The translations under genes and the position numbers were made by a program. A stretch of DNA of 19,008 nt, from assembly GCF_001279775.1 (NCBI RefSeq), contig NZ_LGDG01000025.1:1-19008 (forward strand), given 5' to 3'. This document shows, one piece after another, positions 6,231 to 16,410 of this stretch. The stretch comes from Streptomyces sp. MMG1533 (GTDB taxonomy: Bacteria > Actinomycetota > Actinomycetes > Streptomycetales > Streptomycetaceae). Numbering within the stretch: the stretch's first letter is position 1; every line of letters begins with the position of its first letter. The notes beneath the pieces are model-generated. The model saw only the letters and a list, made by a program, of their open reading frames with translations, was not told the origin of the DNA and made no database searches.

Positions 6231-7868
6231 TCAGGCCGGGAGGGCCAGGCTGCGGTGGCGGGATGCGACGATACCGACCACCGCGAGGGCGGTGAAGGCC
6301 ACGAGGAGAGTGACGACGGGGGCCATGGTGATCGCGGCGGCCGGTGCCTTGGGGATATGGGTGAACGGCGACAGGTCCTGGGCCCACTGGGGCCATTCCA
6401 GGCTCGGGCCGAACAGCGGGCCCAGCAGGACGGACGCCATGAGCACGGTCCAGGAGACCGGGCCGGCCCACCGCGGGAGCAGCCCCACCACCGCGACGAC
6501 GACACCGCCGAGCACCAGGATCCCCGGCAGCTGGGCGAGCGCGGCCGTCGTCAGGTCGCCCAGCTGGGCGGCGGCACCTCCGCCCAGCGTCCGGCCGGCC
6601 GCCACTCCCATGCCGACCGCGAAGAGCAGGAGGAGCCCGGCGGCGCCGAGTACGGCGTTGATGATGTGGGCCGTCGCCCACCGTGCCCTGCTCACCGCGG
6701 TCGCCAGGACGGGCTCCAGACGGCCCTCGGTCTCCTCGGCATGCATGCGCAGCAGGATCTGCACCGTGTAGATCGCGGCGGCCATGCCGGCCATCCCGAT
6801 GATCGATGTGCGGTAGGCGTCGACGATCCGGTCCGTGCCGCCCACGCGCGTGTACCAGTCGCGGGCCGAGCCGTCCATGTCCGCGACCTCACCACCGATG
6901 GCGCCGAGGACCAGGCCGAAACCGAGCATGCCGACCGCCCAGGCGAGCAGCGAGCCGCGCTGCAGCCGCCAGACCAGCCCGAACGGGCTGAGCAGCCCGG
7001 GCGCGGCCTCGGCGTGACCGCGCCGCTCGGGGAGCATGCCCCTGCCGACATCCCGTCGGCGCACGAGCGTGCCGGCCACGCCGAGCAGGACGCCAAACAG
7101 GACGGCGAACAGCGCGAGCGGCCACCAGTGATCACCGCCGAACGGCCGCATCTGCTGGCCCCAGCCGAGCGGGGACACCCAGGAGGGCCAGGCACTGATC
7201 ACCCGCAGCCCACTCGCGTCGGCCCGGCCGAGCATGTTCCCGACACCGCTGAGCAGAAAGGCGAGCCCGAGGACCGCCGAGGCGATACCACTGGCCCCAC
7301 GCGTGGTGGACGACAGCTGTACGGCGATCGCGGCAACACCGGCGAACACGATGCCGACCGCGCCGACCGACGCGCCGGCAGTGACCGAGCCCGCCACCGG
7401 CTGACCGTTCACGATCATCGCCAGGCCCAGCAGCCCCGACAGCGCGATGTTCGCGCCGACGGCGACGACGACCCCGGCAGCGAGCCCCGCGTACCGTCCC
7501 ACGACTGTCGCGCCCAGCAGATCGGCACGCCCGGTCTCCTCGTTCTGGCGGGTGTGGCGCACCACGGCGAATGTACTCATCAGCGCCGTGAGCACCGCCA
7601 GCGTCAGATAGCCGCGGACCAGCGTGTAACCGCCGACACTGGCGCCGGAAGCCAGACCCAGCATGCGCATCGCCGCGTTGCCCGCCATGAGCTCGGTCTG
7701 CTCGATCACGTCCTGACGCGTGGGGAGGCCGCTGACACTCATGGCGGTGATACCGGCCATGAACGCGCTCAGCCCGAGAACCCAGGCGGAAAGGGCGAAC
7801 CGGTCGCGCCGCAGCGCGAGCCGGGTGAGCGCGACCGCGCCGGTCAAGCCGGCCGTCCGCCCGGTCAT
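6231..7868 (-). CDS. ABC exporter permease, polyketide-antibiotic type
   Basis: A 545-residue polytopic membrane protein with about twelve hydrophobic segments in two similar halves (first half about residues 15-270, second about 300-540). This size and layout is that of the single-chain permeases annotated as exporters of polyketide antibiotics, related to mycobacterial Rv1217c. Both halves begin with a basic cytoplasmic stretch ([16 protein letters not shown] and [16 protein letters not shown]). A large extracytoplasmic segment lies around [21 protein letters not shown] 7868 overlaps the TGA of the ATPase gene (ATGA), so the two are co-translated. With the ATPase it should make a complete exporter. 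The cargo is unknown. No TetR-type regulator adjoins the pair, which is unusual for this class. Confidence 0.87.
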   Translation of the reverse strand: MTGRTAGLTGAVALTRLALRRDRFALSAWVLGLSAFMAGITAMSVSGLPTRQDVIEQTELMAGNAAMRMLGLASGASVGGYTLVRGYLTLAVLTALMSTFAVVRHTRQNEETGRADLLGATVVGRYAGLAAGVVVAVGANIALSGLLGLAMIVNGQPVAGSVTAGASVGAVGIVFAGVAAIAVQLSSTTRGASGIASAVLGLAFLLSGVGNMLGRADASGLRVISAWPSWVSPLGWGQQMRPFGGDHWWPLALFAVLFGVLLGVAGTLVRRRDVGRGMLPERRGHAEAAPGLLSPFGLVWRLQRGSLLAWAVGMLGFGLVLGAIGGEVADMDGSARDWYTRVGGTDRIVDAYRTSIIGMAGMAAAIYTVQILLRMHAEETEGRLEPVLATAVSRARWATAHIINAVLGAAGLLLLFAVGMGVAAGRTLGGGAAAQLGDLTTAALAQLPGILVLGGVVVAVVGLLPRWAGPVSWTVLMASVLLGPLFGPSLEWPQWAQDLSPFTHIPKAPAAAITMAPVVTLLVAFTALAVVGIVASRHRSLALPA

Positions 7869-8839
7869 CGCGAACTCCCCAGGCCCGCCCCGGTGTCCGG
7901 GAGGCCCCCTTCGGTATCCGAGGCGTCCGAGGTATCCGAGGCGTCCGGGACGCGTATGTCGTCCCCGTAGTGGCGCAGGAACAGCTCCTCGAGCGTGGGC
8001 GGCGAGCTGGTCAGCGTACGGACGTCGAAGGCCACCACGTGCCGCAGCACCTCACCCATTGCACCGGCGTCCACACTGAACCGCGCACGGGTGTGGTCCC
8101 CGCTCAGGTCGTGCACCCCCGGCACCTCGGCCAGCGCGTCGATCGGCTTGGCGGTCTCGACGGTCACCGTCGTACGGGTCAGATGGCGCAGCTCGTCGAA
8201 GGTGCCCGACTCGGCGGCCCGGCCCGCACGGATGATGGTGACGCGGTCGCACAGCGCCTCCACCTCGGACAGGATGTGGCTGGACAGCAACACACTCCGG
8301 CCGGCCCCGCGCACTTCCCGGACCACCTCCTGGAAGACCTCCTCCATCAGCGGGTCCAGACCGGAGGTCGGCTCGTCCAGGAGATACAGCTCGACATCGG
8401 AGGCGAAGGCCGCCACGAGGGCAACCTTTTGCCGATTGCCCTTGGAGTAGGCGCGACACCGCTTGCCCGGGTCGAGCTGGAACCGCTCCATCAGGTCGGC
8501 CCGGCGCTTGCGGTCGAGGCCCCCGCGCAATGCGCCCAGCAGGTCGATCACCTCACCCCCGGTGAGGTTCGGCCACAGATTCACCTCCCCCGGCACAAAC
8601 GCCAGCCTGCGGTGGAGCGAGACCGCGTCCCGCCACGGATCCCCGCCCAGCACCGAAACCGCCCCGCCGTCCCTGCGCAGCAGTCCCAGCAGGACCCGGA
8701 GCGTGGTCGTCTTGCCGGCGCCGTTCGGCCCCAGGAAGCCGTGCACCTCCCCGGTCCCCACAACCAGGTCGAGACCGTCAAGGGCCCGGGTCGCACCGAA
8801 CTCCTTGACCAGCCCGGAAACCGAGATCATCGCTGTCAC
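7865..8839 (-). CDS. ABC exporter ATP-binding subunit
   Basis: A 324-residue nucleotide-binding subunit that powers the permease encoded just downstream. Walker A is GPNGAGKT (residues 37-44). The signature loop is the variant YSKGNRQKV (131-139), seen in drug-exporter ATPases in place of LSGGQ. Walker B is LYLLDE (151-156) followed by SGLDP, and the H-loop is [13 protein letters not shown]. The C-terminal domain of about 100 residues is typical of drug-efflux ATPases (DrrA-like). The start is GTG 8839, which has GAGG nine bases upstream; the ATG three codons later lies too far from it. The extreme C-terminus carries a two-copy Asp-Ala-Ser-Asp-Thr-Ser repeat from an 18-bp duplication, probably a flexible linker. 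Confidence 0.9.
   Translation of the reverse strand: MTAMISVSGLVKEFGATRALDGLDLVVGTGEVHGFLGPNGAGKTTTLRVLLGLLRRDGGAVSVLGGDPWRDAVSLHRRLAFVPGEVNLWPNLTGGEVIDLLGALRGGLDRKRRADLMERFQLDPGKRCRAYSKGNRQKVALVAAFASDVELYLLDEPTSGLDPLMEEVFQEVVREVRGAGRSVLLSSHILSEVEALCDRVTIIRAGRAAESGTFDELRHLTRTTVTVETAKPIDALAEVPGVHDLSGDHTRARFSVDAGAMGEVLRHVVAFDVRTLTSSPPTLEELFLRHYGDDIRVPDASDTSDASDTEGGLPDTGAGLGSSR
7913..7948 (-). repeat. Two tandem 18-bp units inside the ATPase gene
   Basis: Units 7913-7930 and 7931-7948 are identical at 17 of 18 bases. They are in frame and encode repeated Ser/Asp/Thr/Ala residues near the C-terminus of the ABC ATPase, outside the conserved domain. It is a slippage-type duplication with no expected effect on ATP binding. 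Confidence 0.8.
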
Positions 8840-8849
8840 GTCCGCTCAC

Positions 8850-8890
8850 CTCACCGCGAACATCCTTCGCCCCCCTCACCGCAAGCATCC
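8850..8890. repeat. Direct repeat upstream of the ABC operon
   Basis: Two 16-bp copies, CTCACCGCgAaCATCC (8850-8865) and CTCACCGCaAgCATCC (8875-8890), match at 14 of 16 bases with a 25-bp period. They lie 11 to 51 bases upstream of the GTG start of the ABC ATPase gene, and the nearer copy takes in its Shine-Dalgarno. The position suits a regulator binding site or a duplicated translation-initiation region. I could not place a clear -10/-35 pair nearby. Confidence 0.5.
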
Positions 8891-8989
8891 ACGCAGAAAG
8901 CAGCCACGGGGTAGGGCCGAACCGTCCCGGATCCCGGGCCCATCGTCCTGTGTGACGGGCAGGCAGCACGTGGAGTCGCACAACGTACA

Positions 8990-9016
8990 GTGCCCACCGC
9001 ATAAGGCGATGGGCAC
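8990..9016. terminator. Hairpin between protease-like gene and ABC operon
   Basis: Perfect seven-base arms GTGCCCA (8990-8996) and TGGGCAC (9010-9016), extended inward by three more pairs across one mismatch, with a loop of ATAAG. It has no T-tract. It lies downstream of the protease-like gene (minus strand), behind a second hairpin at 9033-9059, and upstream of the ABC genes, so a backup terminator is the simplest reading. Confidence 0.45.
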
Positions 9017-9032
9017 CGTGCGTGACCATTAC

Positions 9033-9059
9033 CCGCAGGTGAGCCTGGCCCACCTGCGG
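9033..9059 (-). terminator. Hairpin terminator of the secreted protease-like gene
   Basis: Perfect nine-base arms CCGCAGGTG and CACCTGCGG around a nine-base loop, starting two bases after the TGA at 9064-9062. There is no run of U, as is common for Streptomyces terminators. Its position makes it the probable transcription end or mRNA-stabilising hairpin of the gene. Confidence 0.65.
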
Positions 9060-9061
9060 TT

Positions 9062-10927
9062 TCAGCCCCAGATGTCGTACTGCTGGAAACCGGTGCCGAC
9101 CGAGACCCGTGGGGCAAAGATCTCGGTGGTCGCCTTCCCGGTGCCCTTGTACAGGTAGAGCGTGCCGCCGGAGGTGCGGGCCAGGAAGTCGGCCTTGCCG
9201 TCGCCGCTGATGTCGCCGACCGCATCGAAGGCGTTGTAGCCGGTCCAGGCGCTGCGAACCTTGATCCGGGAGGAGAATGCCTCGGAGCCGGTCTTGCCGG
9301 TGCCCTTGTACAGGTACAGGTCGCCGGTGCTGGACTGGCGGGCAAGCAGGTCTGCCCTGCCGTCACCGGTGAGGTCGCCGTGGCCGCGCACGGAGTTGTA
9401 CTGATTCCAGCCGGTGCGGGCCGAGAAGCGGGAGCCGAAGGTGCCGTTGCCCTTGCCCGGGTAGATCCACAGTGTCCCGCCGGAGTCCACCGACAGGATG
9501 TCGGGCAGGTAGTCGCCGGTGACGTCGCCCGGCGCGATGATCCGGGTGCGGGTCTTCCAGCCGGTGAAGATCTTCGTGTCGGTCCAGGAGCCGTCCGTAC
9601 GGGCACTGTTGAGCACGAAGTGCTCCCAGTACACGTCACCGGTGGAGCTGACCCGGTAGATCAGGTCCTGGTAGCCGTCCCGGTTGAGGTCCGTCTGGAG
9701 GACCAGGTTGACGCCGCTCCAGTTGCCCCAGGAGGCGCGGGCGCCGAAGGAGCTGCCGTTGGAGTCCTTCTCGTAGCCGGTCTTCGTGGAGGACTCCCGG
9801 ACAAAGATGTCGGCCTTGCCGTCGGCCTTGCTGTTGAAGGTGCTCAGGTTCGTGTCGTCGATCTGGGGATAAGCGGAGCCGACGTAGGCACTCACCTTGG
9901 TGAAGACGCTGTAGTAGCCCTTCGCCGCGCAGTCGTTGTAGTAACCGAAGGAGGCCACGCCGGCGATCCTGCCGCCCACCACGAGCGGACCGCCGAAGTC
10001 ACCGTCGCACATCGCGCTGGTACCGGTGTCGCTCCCGCTCTGGGTGCCTGCGCAGACCATCTTTCCCGCGACGAAGGCCGAGTCGTAGACGCCGGAGCAG
10101 GTGCTGTCGGACTGCAGGGTCAGCGTGGCCGTCTGCAGCGTCTGGGAGATGTCCTGGCTGGTGGTGCTGGTACGGCCCCAGCCGTAGACCTTGGCCTGGG
10201 TGCCGGCGGCGTACGAGCCGGTGTCGCCGTAGCCGACCATGCGGATCGGCGTGGCCTTGACCGGGACGGCCAGAGTGAGCAGCCCCAGGTCACTCTCGTT
10301 CCTCCCCGCCTCCTTGTCCACCGGGTCGTATCCCGGCTGCCACCACTGGCGCAGCACGGCCGTGGCCTGCCCGCCGTGCAGGTCCGTGGTACCGGTGGAG
10401 TCGGTGGTGGGCAGTTGGTCGGCACCCGTGACGACGGCGCCGTGGGCCTGCCAGTTGTAGTCCCTGTTGTCGGTCCTGAGGCAGCTGGCGGCGGTCAGGA
10501 TCTTCGTCGGCGCCACGACCGCGCCACCGCAGAAGAAGCCCACGTCGTCGCTGGTGTCGGTGGTGTTCCTGTCGTCGTGGTACCAGAGCTGGGCCATCCA
10601 CGGGGCCGTGCTGATGGCGGTCTCGCTGCCACCGATGACCATCGGTTCGACGCTCGACGTGTTCGGGCCGGAGCCCAGCGACGACTTCCCGGTCGTCAGA
10701 CCCGCAGTGTCGTCGCCGGCAAGGGCGCCCGTGATGCGCTTCTCCAGGGTGGAAAGCGAAGGCGAGCCGATGGCCGGCTTGACCACCGGGGTCGGCACGG
10801 TGGTGGCCGCACCGGCGGAAGAGGCCATCACCACGGCGGCGACAGCCGCGGCGACACCGGCGCCGGCCACGGGCAGGGCAATGCGTATCCGGCGTCTGCG
10901 ACGGCCGCCGGACCGTGTCGTGGTCAA
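9062..10927 (-). CDS. Secreted trypsin-fold pseudoprotease with FG-GAP repeats
   Basis: A 621-residue exported protein. The signal peptide has a basic start (RRRRRIRI), a hydrophobic core and a likely cut after SSAGA. A trypsin-like (S1) domain follows: mature-start-like VIGGSETAISTAPWMAQL, then FCGGAVVAPTKILTAASC, ESDLGLLTL and CDGDFGGPLVVGG. Two of the three catalytic residues are replaced. The histidine of TAAHC is Ser (AGC at 10486-10484), and the serine of GDSGGP is Phe (TTC at 9997-9995). The Asp is kept (10291-10289). The fold should form but proteolysis should not occur. The C-terminal 220 residues hold about five FG-GAP/VCBS repeats with calcium-binding loops such as DLTGDGRAD and DISGDGKAD, forming a beta-propeller-like surface. 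TTG 10927 was chosen because it follows GGGGGG with five bases of spacing and directly precedes the signal peptide; the frame is open to 11053. Confidence 0.83.
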   Translation of the reverse strand: MTTTRSGGRRRRRIRIALPVAGAGVAAAVAAVVMASSAGAATTVPTPVVKPAIGSPSLSTLEKRITGALAGDDTAGLTTGKSSLGSGPNTSSVEPMVIGGSETAISTAPWMAQLWYHDDRNTTDTSDDVGFFCGGAVVAPTKILTAASCLRTDNRDYNWQAHGAVVTGADQLPTTDSTGTTDLHGGQATAVLRQWWQPGYDPVDKEAGRNESDLGLLTLAVPVKATPIRMVGYGDTGSYAAGTQAKVYGWGRTSTTSQDISQTLQTATLTLQSDSTCSGVYDSAFVAGKMVCAGTQSGSDTGTSAMCDGDFGGPLVVGGRIAGVASFGYYNDCAAKGYYSVFTKVSAYVGSAYPQIDDTNLSTFNSKADGKADIFVRESSTKTGYEKDSNGSSFGARASWGNWSGVNLVLQTDLNRDGYQDLIYRVSSTGDVYWEHFVLNSARTDGSWTDTKIFTGWKTRTRIIAPGDVTGDYLPDILSVDSGGTLWIYPGKGNGTFGSRFSARTGWNQYNSVRGHGDLTGDGRADLLARQSSTGDLYLYKGTGKTGSEAFSSRIKVRSAWTGYNAFDAVGDISGDGKADFLARTSGGTLYLYKGTGKATTEIFAPRVSVGTGFQQYDIWG

Positions 10928-11184
10928 CGAAGTCCCCCCAAAGGAACATGAGACGGAAGGGACGCGAAGCACGCCCCTCCCTCTCAGCGCCCAAGAGCCG
11001 ACCTCCGTCACTGATGACTGCTGCATGCGGGGTGCCACGCGGTGGGAAAGCAACAGGTCAGGTCAGATGTTGACCCGGAACGAGCGGACAGCAGCGGGAC
11101 AAGCGCTGTTCTTCGAGGCCTGAATCCACGAGGTTCTGTGGTCCTGTCCCACCACCAGCAGAACGTGGCCATCCGAGGGCGGCA
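10928..11184. other. Upstream region of the secreted pseudoprotease gene
   Basis: This 257-bp gap separates the stop of the DUF6461 gene from the pseudoprotease start and must hold the latter's promoter, since both genes lie on the minus strand. Upstream of the TTG lies a purine-rich segment GAGAGGGAGGGG followed by GGGGGG at the ribosome site. I could not pick a convincing -35/-10 pair and see no RNA gene. Confidence 0.4.
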
Positions 11185-11819
11185 TCAGGTGAAAGCGGCT
11201 GCCGGAAGCTCTGCCTCCGTCTCCTCACAGGAGAGGTAGATACCGAGCTCACCCTCCAGGAACCGCAGGAAGGCGACATCGCCCAGCTCATGACCGTCGT
11301 ACACGAAGCCGAGCGCCACCTCGGCCGGGGCGCCGTTCCTGAGGTGCGGCAGGCCAGGCTCGAAGGACGTCACCGCATCGCCGCGGCAGGCATGTCGATG
11401 CGGCTGAAGCCCTTCGCGTTGCGATGCACGCAGAACGCCCGTCCGCGCTCGGACAGCGCCACGAGGTACGGGCCCGTCCGGCAGTGGAATTCCTCCAGCG
11501 CATACGCCCAGCCCGCCACCGAGCCCGCTCTGACGACGGTGTGCGGCGGGGCGGGCAGAAAGCCGGCACTTGTCAGCCGGGCAACCGCCGCTTCGTCTTC
11601 CCAGTCCAGGAAGTCGAGGTCGCTGATGTGGTCCTCCTCATCCCTCAGCAGCAGCTCGTACGCTGCGGAGCGGGTGAGCGGGACAAGGTGGCGCTCCTCG
11701 GCGCCGACGCGGCGCAGCAGCTCGTACGGTGAGAGGCCCTCGCTGAGTGTGAGCGTGAAGCTGGTGCTGTAGGCATCGGCTATCCAGCGCAGCCCGTTTC
11801 CCGCAGGTCCCCCGTCCAT
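11185..11819 (-). pseudogene. DUF6461 protein split by a frameshift
   Basis: The 5' part starts at ATG 11819 (GGAGG eight bases upstream) and encodes GLRWIADAYSTSFTLTLSEG, SPYELLRRVGAE, DLDFLDWEDEAAVARLTSAG, VVRAGSVAGWAYALEE and FCVHRNAKGFSRID. This is the pattern of the DUF6461 family of Streptomyces, whose function is unknown. At about 11378-11388, within a GCCGCGGCG stretch, one base appears to be missing. The frame then stops at the next TGA, while the neighbouring frame continues with SFEPGLPHLRNGAP, FLRFLEGELGIYL and a normal-looking LPAAAFT end at 11185. The whole gene is therefore present but split into two frames. It is either a recent pseudogene or a base-calling error. Confidence 0.7.
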
Positions 11820-12172
11820 CAAACCGCCCTCCCCGCACGGTGGCCGCCGCGATGACGACCCTTGCGCGCAGAATCTAACGCTCACTACCGACACCCACTT
11901 GCGGTAGGACAGCCAGAGTCCAGAGACGATTGGCGAACTGCTGAACCTGCCAATGCTGTGCTCGCCGTACGGACGCACTCACCTCCTCCTCAACGGCGCA
12001 AGCAACGACAATCACTCGATACAGAAGACCGTCATTCCCGGAGATCGTGGCCGGCGCCGCGCAACTGCCGGATGCGACCGCGCTGGACTCTCTTGTGTGA
12101 CCCTGTACGGGTGTCTGAGACCCAGGGTGTCTCGCGCGGCACACCTCCGTAGACGAGACGCGTTCGCCGCCG
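11820..12172. other. Divergent intergenic region
   Basis: About 350 bases separate the DUF6461 start (minus) from the ADP-ribosylglycohydrolase region (plus), so promoters for both should lie here. I see one short inverted repeat, CTACCG-N11-CGGTAG (11885-11907), 66 to 88 bases upstream of the DUF6461 ATG, which could be an operator. Open frames in this stretch have no family features, and I see no RNA gene. Confidence 0.4.
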
Positions 12173-13246
12173 ATGGTTCGGGGAGCCGAAGAAGGAACAG
12201 GGCCGCGCGGCCGTCGGCCCAGCACAGATGGCCTGCGCGATTACAGCGGATTCAGCGGGCCGCCGGCGCGGTCGTCGGCTCAGCGGTGAGTGACGCCCTG
12301 GGCGGCCCCTTCGAGTTCAGTCCCCTGGGAGCGTTCTCCGCGTGGTTTCCCGCGCCTGGTGCCGGTGGTGAGATGTGCGGAGGCGGTGGCTGGGACCCCG
12401 GCGAGGCCACTGACGACGCGCAGATGGCCGTCCTGGTCGCGGAGTCGCTGCTGGAGCGGGGCGGAATGGATCTGCCGGACATCTTCGCCCGCTTCCAGCG
12501 GTGGGCAGCAACAGAACCGAAGGACATCGGCTTGCAGACCGAAGACGTCCTGACCAACGGCATGCCCTGGGACCTCGCGGCCGCGATCCATTTCCAGGTC
12601 AACCAACGAGCAGCGGGAAACGGCTCCTTGATGCGGGCATCGACCTCCGCGGTCCACTTCGCGGCCGCCGGCCAAGAAGCCGCCATGGACGCGGCCCGCC
12701 GCATCGCTGCCCTCACCCACGGTGACCGCGCGGCCTGGGAAGGCACCGCGATCTTCCACGAACTCATCCGCGTCACGTTCCAGGACACCGACCCCCCTCA
12801 CCGCGCTCCCGGACATCCTGGCTCTTGTCCACCCCGACCACCGCGGCTGTTACGCCACAGTCCTCGCGCCCGACTGGCACCCCGATCAGGCGACCGAGTT
12901 CAACGGTGCCGTCCGGCCCCGCCTGGGCTCCGCCGTCTGGGCCCTGCGCACCACCACCAGCTTCGAAGACGAAGACGCGATACGTGCGGCGATCGACCCC
13001 GGCGGTGACACGGACACCGTCGCCGCGGTGACCGGAGGCCTCGCGGGGGCGTACTACGGGCTGGATGCAATCCCCGCCCACTGGACGCAGCCGCTCCATG
13101 TCCCGCTCCCAGGATTCGGCCGGTTGGACGAACGCACGGCCGCCTGCGCCGATCCGCCCCGCGGTGCTGTTCCGCCGTCTTCCGGTCATCACTCGGAGGC
13201 CAACCCTCCTCGCAGGCCGACCCTGGCGCCGGAGCACCACGGCTGA
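12173..13246 (+). pseudogene. ADP-ribosylglycohydrolase broken by frameshifts
   Basis: The sequence encodes an ARH/DraG-type hydrolase, the magnesium enzymes that remove ADP-ribose from modified substrates. The N-terminal core is RIQRAAGAVVGSAVSDALGG, followed by the first metal motif TDDAQM (usually TDDTQM), NGSLMRA and a long helix IAALTHGDRAAWEGTAIFHE. At a run of six C (12792-12797) one extra base shifts the frame. The adjacent frame then carries LTALPDILALVHPDH, WHPDQATEFNGAV, and the second metal motif GGDTDTVAAVTGGLAGAYYG. A six-base duplication (SFEDED) is also present. Near 12230-12245 a second shift seems to separate a plausible ATG at 12173 and TDGLRD from RIQRAAG. No in-frame start or ribosome site serves the main frame. 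The C-terminus after PLPGFG is also unlike the usual ending. Confidence 0.75.
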
Positions 13247-13328
13247 TGCCTCCTCCGGCCTTCCGATGGTCAGTCGCTACGGGCCGTTCCGATCCTCCTC
13301 ACAGGCCTTTTTGGTTGCTCGGGCGAAA

Positions 13329-14982
<1,654 letters not shown>

Positions 14983-15019
14983 GGGTCTCACCTCCTCGGG
15001 CGGTGTCACGGTCCACTGC

Positions 15020-15049
15020 AAGCTACAAGCCCGAGCATCACCCGTCCAA
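15020..15049 (-). promoter_or_regulatory. Candidate promoter of the rox leader transcript
   Basis: On the minus strand, -35 TTGGAC (15049-15044) and -10 TAGCTT (15025-15020) are separated by 18 bases. Transcription would begin near 15013, giving about 30 bases before the leader ATG and about 140 before the rox ATG. It is the best sigma70-like pair in the gap between the 138-residue protein gene and rox. Confidence 0.45.
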
Positions 15050-15109
15050 TCCTTTCCCAGCCACGTGATCACGACTCCGAACGGGCCCGTGCGACTGCAG
15101 GGCGAATCC

Positions 15110-15172
15110 GGCGTGGCGGCCCGACTGGTCCCGGTCACGGTCGCGGTCGGGCGTGGCGGCCCGGCTGGTCCC
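15110..15172. repeat. Direct repeat of 23 bp upstream of rox
   Basis: Copies at 15110-15132 and 15150-15172 match at 22 of 23 bases (GGCGTGGCGGCCCG followed by A or G and CTGGTCCC), with a 40-bp period. They lie 60 to 125 bases upstream of the candidate rox promoter -35. The spacing is close to four helical turns, so cooperative binding by a regulator is conceivable. The copies flank a run of GGTC(A/G)C-like units. Confidence 0.65.
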
Positions 15173-15226
15173 TCTGCCCGATACTCCGCGACGGCGCCTT
15201 CTACGAACCCCGGCCCTCGGCCGCAG

Positions 15227-15643
15227 TCACCTGCCCAGCGGCTCCGCAAGGAGGACAACTCGATCAGCTTCGACATCGAAGCCGAGCACCGGATGGCCAT
15301 AGGCGCCCTCCGGATCCATCAACACAGGCTTGCCCAACCGCCCCTCGATCTGCCGCAAGAAGCCGCAGAACACATCAAGTCGCTCCTGCCCCTGCAACTC
15401 CCGCAGATCAACATCGAAATCGATCTCCTCGTCTGAAGAGAAACGGAAGATCGCCAGCACATCAGCAGTCAGCCGGACACGCAGGTTCGGGCACTCAGCA
15501 TCCGCTGGTCGGGACAGCACGGCCTCCGCCCGAGGCACCGGAAGCACCATCTCTCCTTCGGAGCACTGGCACTTCCAGCCCCTCTCCGCGACAAGATCAA
15601 GGGCATCCTGCCAGTTCTGCACCGAGGCATCAGGGATACGCAC
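15227..15643 (-). CDS. Hypothetical protein, 138 residues
   Basis: A soluble, acidic protein beginning VRIPDASVQNWQDALDLVAE at GTG 15643 and ending at TGA 15227. Notable segments are GWKCQCSEGEMVLPVP, the acidic run SSDEEIDFDVDLRELQGQE, and DVFCGFLRQIEGRLGKPV. It reads like a folded alpha/beta domain, with regular alternation and few low-complexity runs, but I cannot name a family. No clear ribosome site precedes the GTG. Its upstream side is the broken end of an IS1380 transposase, only about 45 bases away, so its promoter and possibly its true start may have been lost or replaced when the element inserted. The frame is open further upstream but runs into transposase sequence out of frame. 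Confidence 0.6.
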   Translation of the reverse strand: MRIPDASVQNWQDALDLVAERGWKCQCSEGEMVLPVPRAEAVLSRPADAECPNLRVRLTADVLAIFRFSSDEEIDFDVDLRELQGQERLDVFCGFLRQIEGRLGKPVLMDPEGAYGHPVLGFDVEADRVVLLAEPLGR

Positions 15644-15687
15644 GTCCGGCAGTTGAGGGCCGCGATCGCCGTGCTGGTGGTGTTGGT

Positions 15688-16410
15688 GGTGTTGGTGGCG
15701 AAGCGGGTCAGCCGCAGTCCGTCGGCGTCGGTGAAGCGCAACTGGGCGCCGGGGTGCGGGCGTTCTCTGCGGACGATCAGCCACATTCCCTTCGGCCAGC
15801 TCTGGAGCACGTCGCCGTCGAGTTCGGCGACCCAGGCGCCGTCACCAACTTCTCCGTCGAGTTCGGTGGCCGCGGTCCAGGCCGAGGAGGCGGGAACCTT
15901 CAGGACGGCGTGGTGGATCTGCTCGGTGATGGACATGCCGACCGAGTACGACAGCCACCTGCCGCGCCTGGCCAGCCGGGCCACGAACTCGTGGGTGCCG
16001 CCGCCGGAGTCGGTCCGGATCAGTGTCTGACGCCCGCGCCGGTACTTCTTCGGCAGCTGGGCCAGGGCGAGTTGGGCGGTGGTGATGTGGTCGACTGCGG
16101 TGTTGCTGCCCGCGTTGCCGGGCGCAGCAGGCCCGCGACCGGCTCCCCGCTGCCGCCTCGGCCGTGGTCGACGAAACGTCGGCCAGACAGTCTCCGCCGA
16201 GCGCGACCGCCAGGACTGCATCCAGCAGGATCTTCCCCGGATCGTGCACCGCCCGCGCCCTGCACCACGGTGCCAGAGCCGCCGATATCACCTGGTCAGC
16301 CCTGTCTTCCGGGCCGTTTCCACCAACAGGACGTCTCCCGCCTGCGAGACCACCGCCCGGCCACCACCCTCGACGCGGACACGCGAGTAGGACCCGATGC
16401 GCTTCTTCAC
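15688..16410 (-). pseudogene. Decayed IS1380-family transposase
   Basis: GTG 16410 begins VKKRIGSYSRVRVEGGGRAV, the usual start of IS1380 transposases in Streptomyces. The gene then shows, in order: a one-base loss after RKTGL (about 16290); the next frame with QVISAALAPW and LAVALGGDCLADV; an internal deletion of roughly 100 codons at about 16170; a third frame with FVDHGRGGSGEPVAGLLRP; another one-base loss; then a long frame from PGNAGSNTAVDHITTAQLAL through QLPKKYRRGRQTLIRTDSGG to ERPHPGAQLRFTDADGLRL and FATNT. There the element stops at a GGTGGTGTT-type repeat, missing the C-terminal third. The deletion removed part of the catalytic core. It cannot be active. No complete pair of end repeats is visible. 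Confidence 0.85.

Noticed and set aside
6255..7970. 571-codon plus-strand frame opposite the ABC permease
   Set aside because: Its low-complexity His/Gln/Arg/Glu/Gly composition is an antisense shadow of the permease, which has twelve-helix hydropathy and an overlap with its ATPase gene.
9380..10951. 523-codon plus-strand frame opposite the pseudoprotease
   Set aside because: It is Val/Gly/Ala/Arg-rich without motifs, whereas the opposite strand has a signal peptide, S1 fold motifs and FG-GAP loops.
12785..12800. Programmed ribosomal frameshift in the ADP-ribosylglycohydrolase
   Set aside because: A run of six C could slip, but the gene also lacks a start, has a six-base duplication and an altered C-terminus, so decay is simpler.
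15674..15698. GGTGGTGTT repeat as a functional microsatellite
   Set aside because: It has fewer than three units at the broken transposase end. It is more likely a junction by-product or chance Asn/Thr codons.
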